Origin: an uncultured Dehalococcoidia bacterium | Lineage (GTDB): Bacteria > Chloroflexota > Dehalococcoidia > Lucifugimonadales > Lucifugimonadaceae | Assembly: GCA_958295935.1 (NCBI GenBank) | Contig: OY282385.1 | Span: forward strand, 248,001-312,000 | Direction of reading: 5' to 3' | Length of the DNA: 64,000 bases | In this document: positions 63,464-64,000 of the stretch, piece after piece | How positions within the stretch are numbered: the first letter of the stretch is position 1 | Layout of the letters: every line of letters begins with the position of its first letter | Notes under the pieces: model-generated | What the model was told of the DNA's origin: nothing | What the model saw: only the letters and a program-made list of their open reading frames with translations | Database searches by the model: none | Made by a program: the position numbers and the translations under genes

Positions 63464-64000
63464 CTACTCGGCCCAGTAGGCTATGCCCACGAGACCAGGT
63501 CCCGTATGCGCTCCCATGAAGGGGTGGAACTGCGTGAGAAACATCTCCGAGCAGTCGAACTCGTCGCCGACCGTTGCAAGCAGCGCAGAAGCCTCCTCGG
63601 CCGCGTCCGCGTGCATAACGTTCACGTGAGCCTTCTTGCCTGCCAGATCCGAACGCGCCGAACGCAGAAGCCGCTCATACGCCCTGCGCCTCGACCGCGG
63701 ACGTGCAATTACCCCGACTTTGCCCTTTGCAAACTGCATTACAGGCTTGATGTTGAGCAACTGGGAGGCCCAAACCGCTATGCGGGGAACCCGCCCGCCC
63801 CTGTGGATGTACTCGAGGGTATCGAGGTAAGCGACCAGCCGCACGCGGGAGGATACGTGCCGCGCCACCGATTCAACCTCCTCGAGCGCGGCTCCCCTGT
63901 ACGCCGCACGCGCCGCCTCAAGAGCGATCAGGGCCTGGCTGCCTGCCGCCGCGGTAGAATCGAACACGCGTATCTCGGTACCTGACAACTCCTGGCCCGC
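63464..64000 (-). CDS. DegV-family protein (5' end outside window)
   Basis: The frame is open to the window end, so at least 179 residues are present and the N-terminal part is missing. Marks: V-F-D-S-T-A-A-A-G, then VAYLDTLEYIHRGGRVPRIA and LNIKPVMQFAKGKV, which contact the fatty-acid head group in FakB-type proteins, and a C-terminal GAHTGPGLVGIAYW. DegV/FakB proteins carry acyl chains to a kinase (FakA). Its partner is not in view. Confidence 0.9.
   Translation of the reverse strand, partial: AGQELSGTEIRVFDSTAAAGSQALIALEAARAAYRGAALEEVESVARHVSSRVRLVAYLDTLEYIHRGGRVPRIAVWASQLLNIKPVMQFAKGKVGVIARPRSRRRAYERLLRSARSDLAGKKAHVNVMHADAAEEASALLATVGDEFDCSEMFLTQFHPFMGAHTGPGLVGIAYWAE

Overview
The window is a GC-rich (about 60% by eye), densely coded stretch of bacterial chromosome. 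It looks like a member of the Chloroflexota, most plausibly a Dehalococcoidia/SAR202-type lineage. The reasons are a solute-binding lipoprotein with the valine/lysine/glutamate-repeat stalk common in that phylum, a futalosine-type menaquinone operon, and catabolic genes of the enolase superfamily, DUF4432 and amidohydrolase families. This placement is an inference from gene content; no rRNA or tRNA gene was seen.

Layout. 1-3357: the 3' end of a large surface protein with fibronectin type III repeats, a Thr/Pro wall-spanning region and a C-terminal membrane anchor. 3597-7413: an oligopeptide-type ABC importer (binding lipoprotein and two permeases, no ATPases). 7596-10267: a zinc-ribbon protein, an unknown protein and an MscS channel. 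10460-24010: a housekeeping run of alaS, ruvX, aroE, aroC, aroK and aroB. A two-gene type III restriction-modification system (mod-res) sits inside this run, between aroC and aroK. 24106-32466: a MoaD/ThiS-like protein, threonine synthase, an SRAP protein, a ribokinase-like kinase, pyrD, a threonine dehydratase and several unknowns, with a decayed HAD phosphatase. 32687-36568: two tandem MFS transporters, a decayed cation-diffusion-facilitator gene and a YhhQ-type transporter. 36716-43298: a tandem duplication of a 1055-residue nuclease-methyltransferase (type IIG-like), followed by mutL. 45175-54337: an SMP-30 lactonase divergent from a TetR gene, which heads a menaquinone operon (prenyltransferase, UbiX, UbiD, MqnE, MqnA, MqnC, MqnD). 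54478-64000: a possible DNA-binding protein, a rhomboid protease, an EamA transporter, then a catabolic neighbourhood (two DUF4432 proteins, an enolase-superfamily dehydratase, a zinc alcohol dehydrogenase, an amidohydrolase, a GIY-YIG protein) and a DegV protein cut by the window end.

The most striking system is the type III modification gene. It is broken by a run of 16 C (17322-17337) that leaves the gene out of frame; 14 or 17 C would restore one reading frame of about 1,020 codons. Its central target-recognition part (about 17550-18350) is visibly AT-rich against GC-rich flanks, which indicates cassette exchange. The downstream res gene overlaps aroK by four bases (ATGA), so a phase-variable defence system is embedded in the chorismate pathway. 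Chorismate is also the substrate of MqnA, encoded about 29 kb downstream. The second notable system is the tandem pair of nearly identical nuclease-methyltransferases. Most of their changes cluster in one short segment, and both copies keep the same promoter six bases before the start codon.
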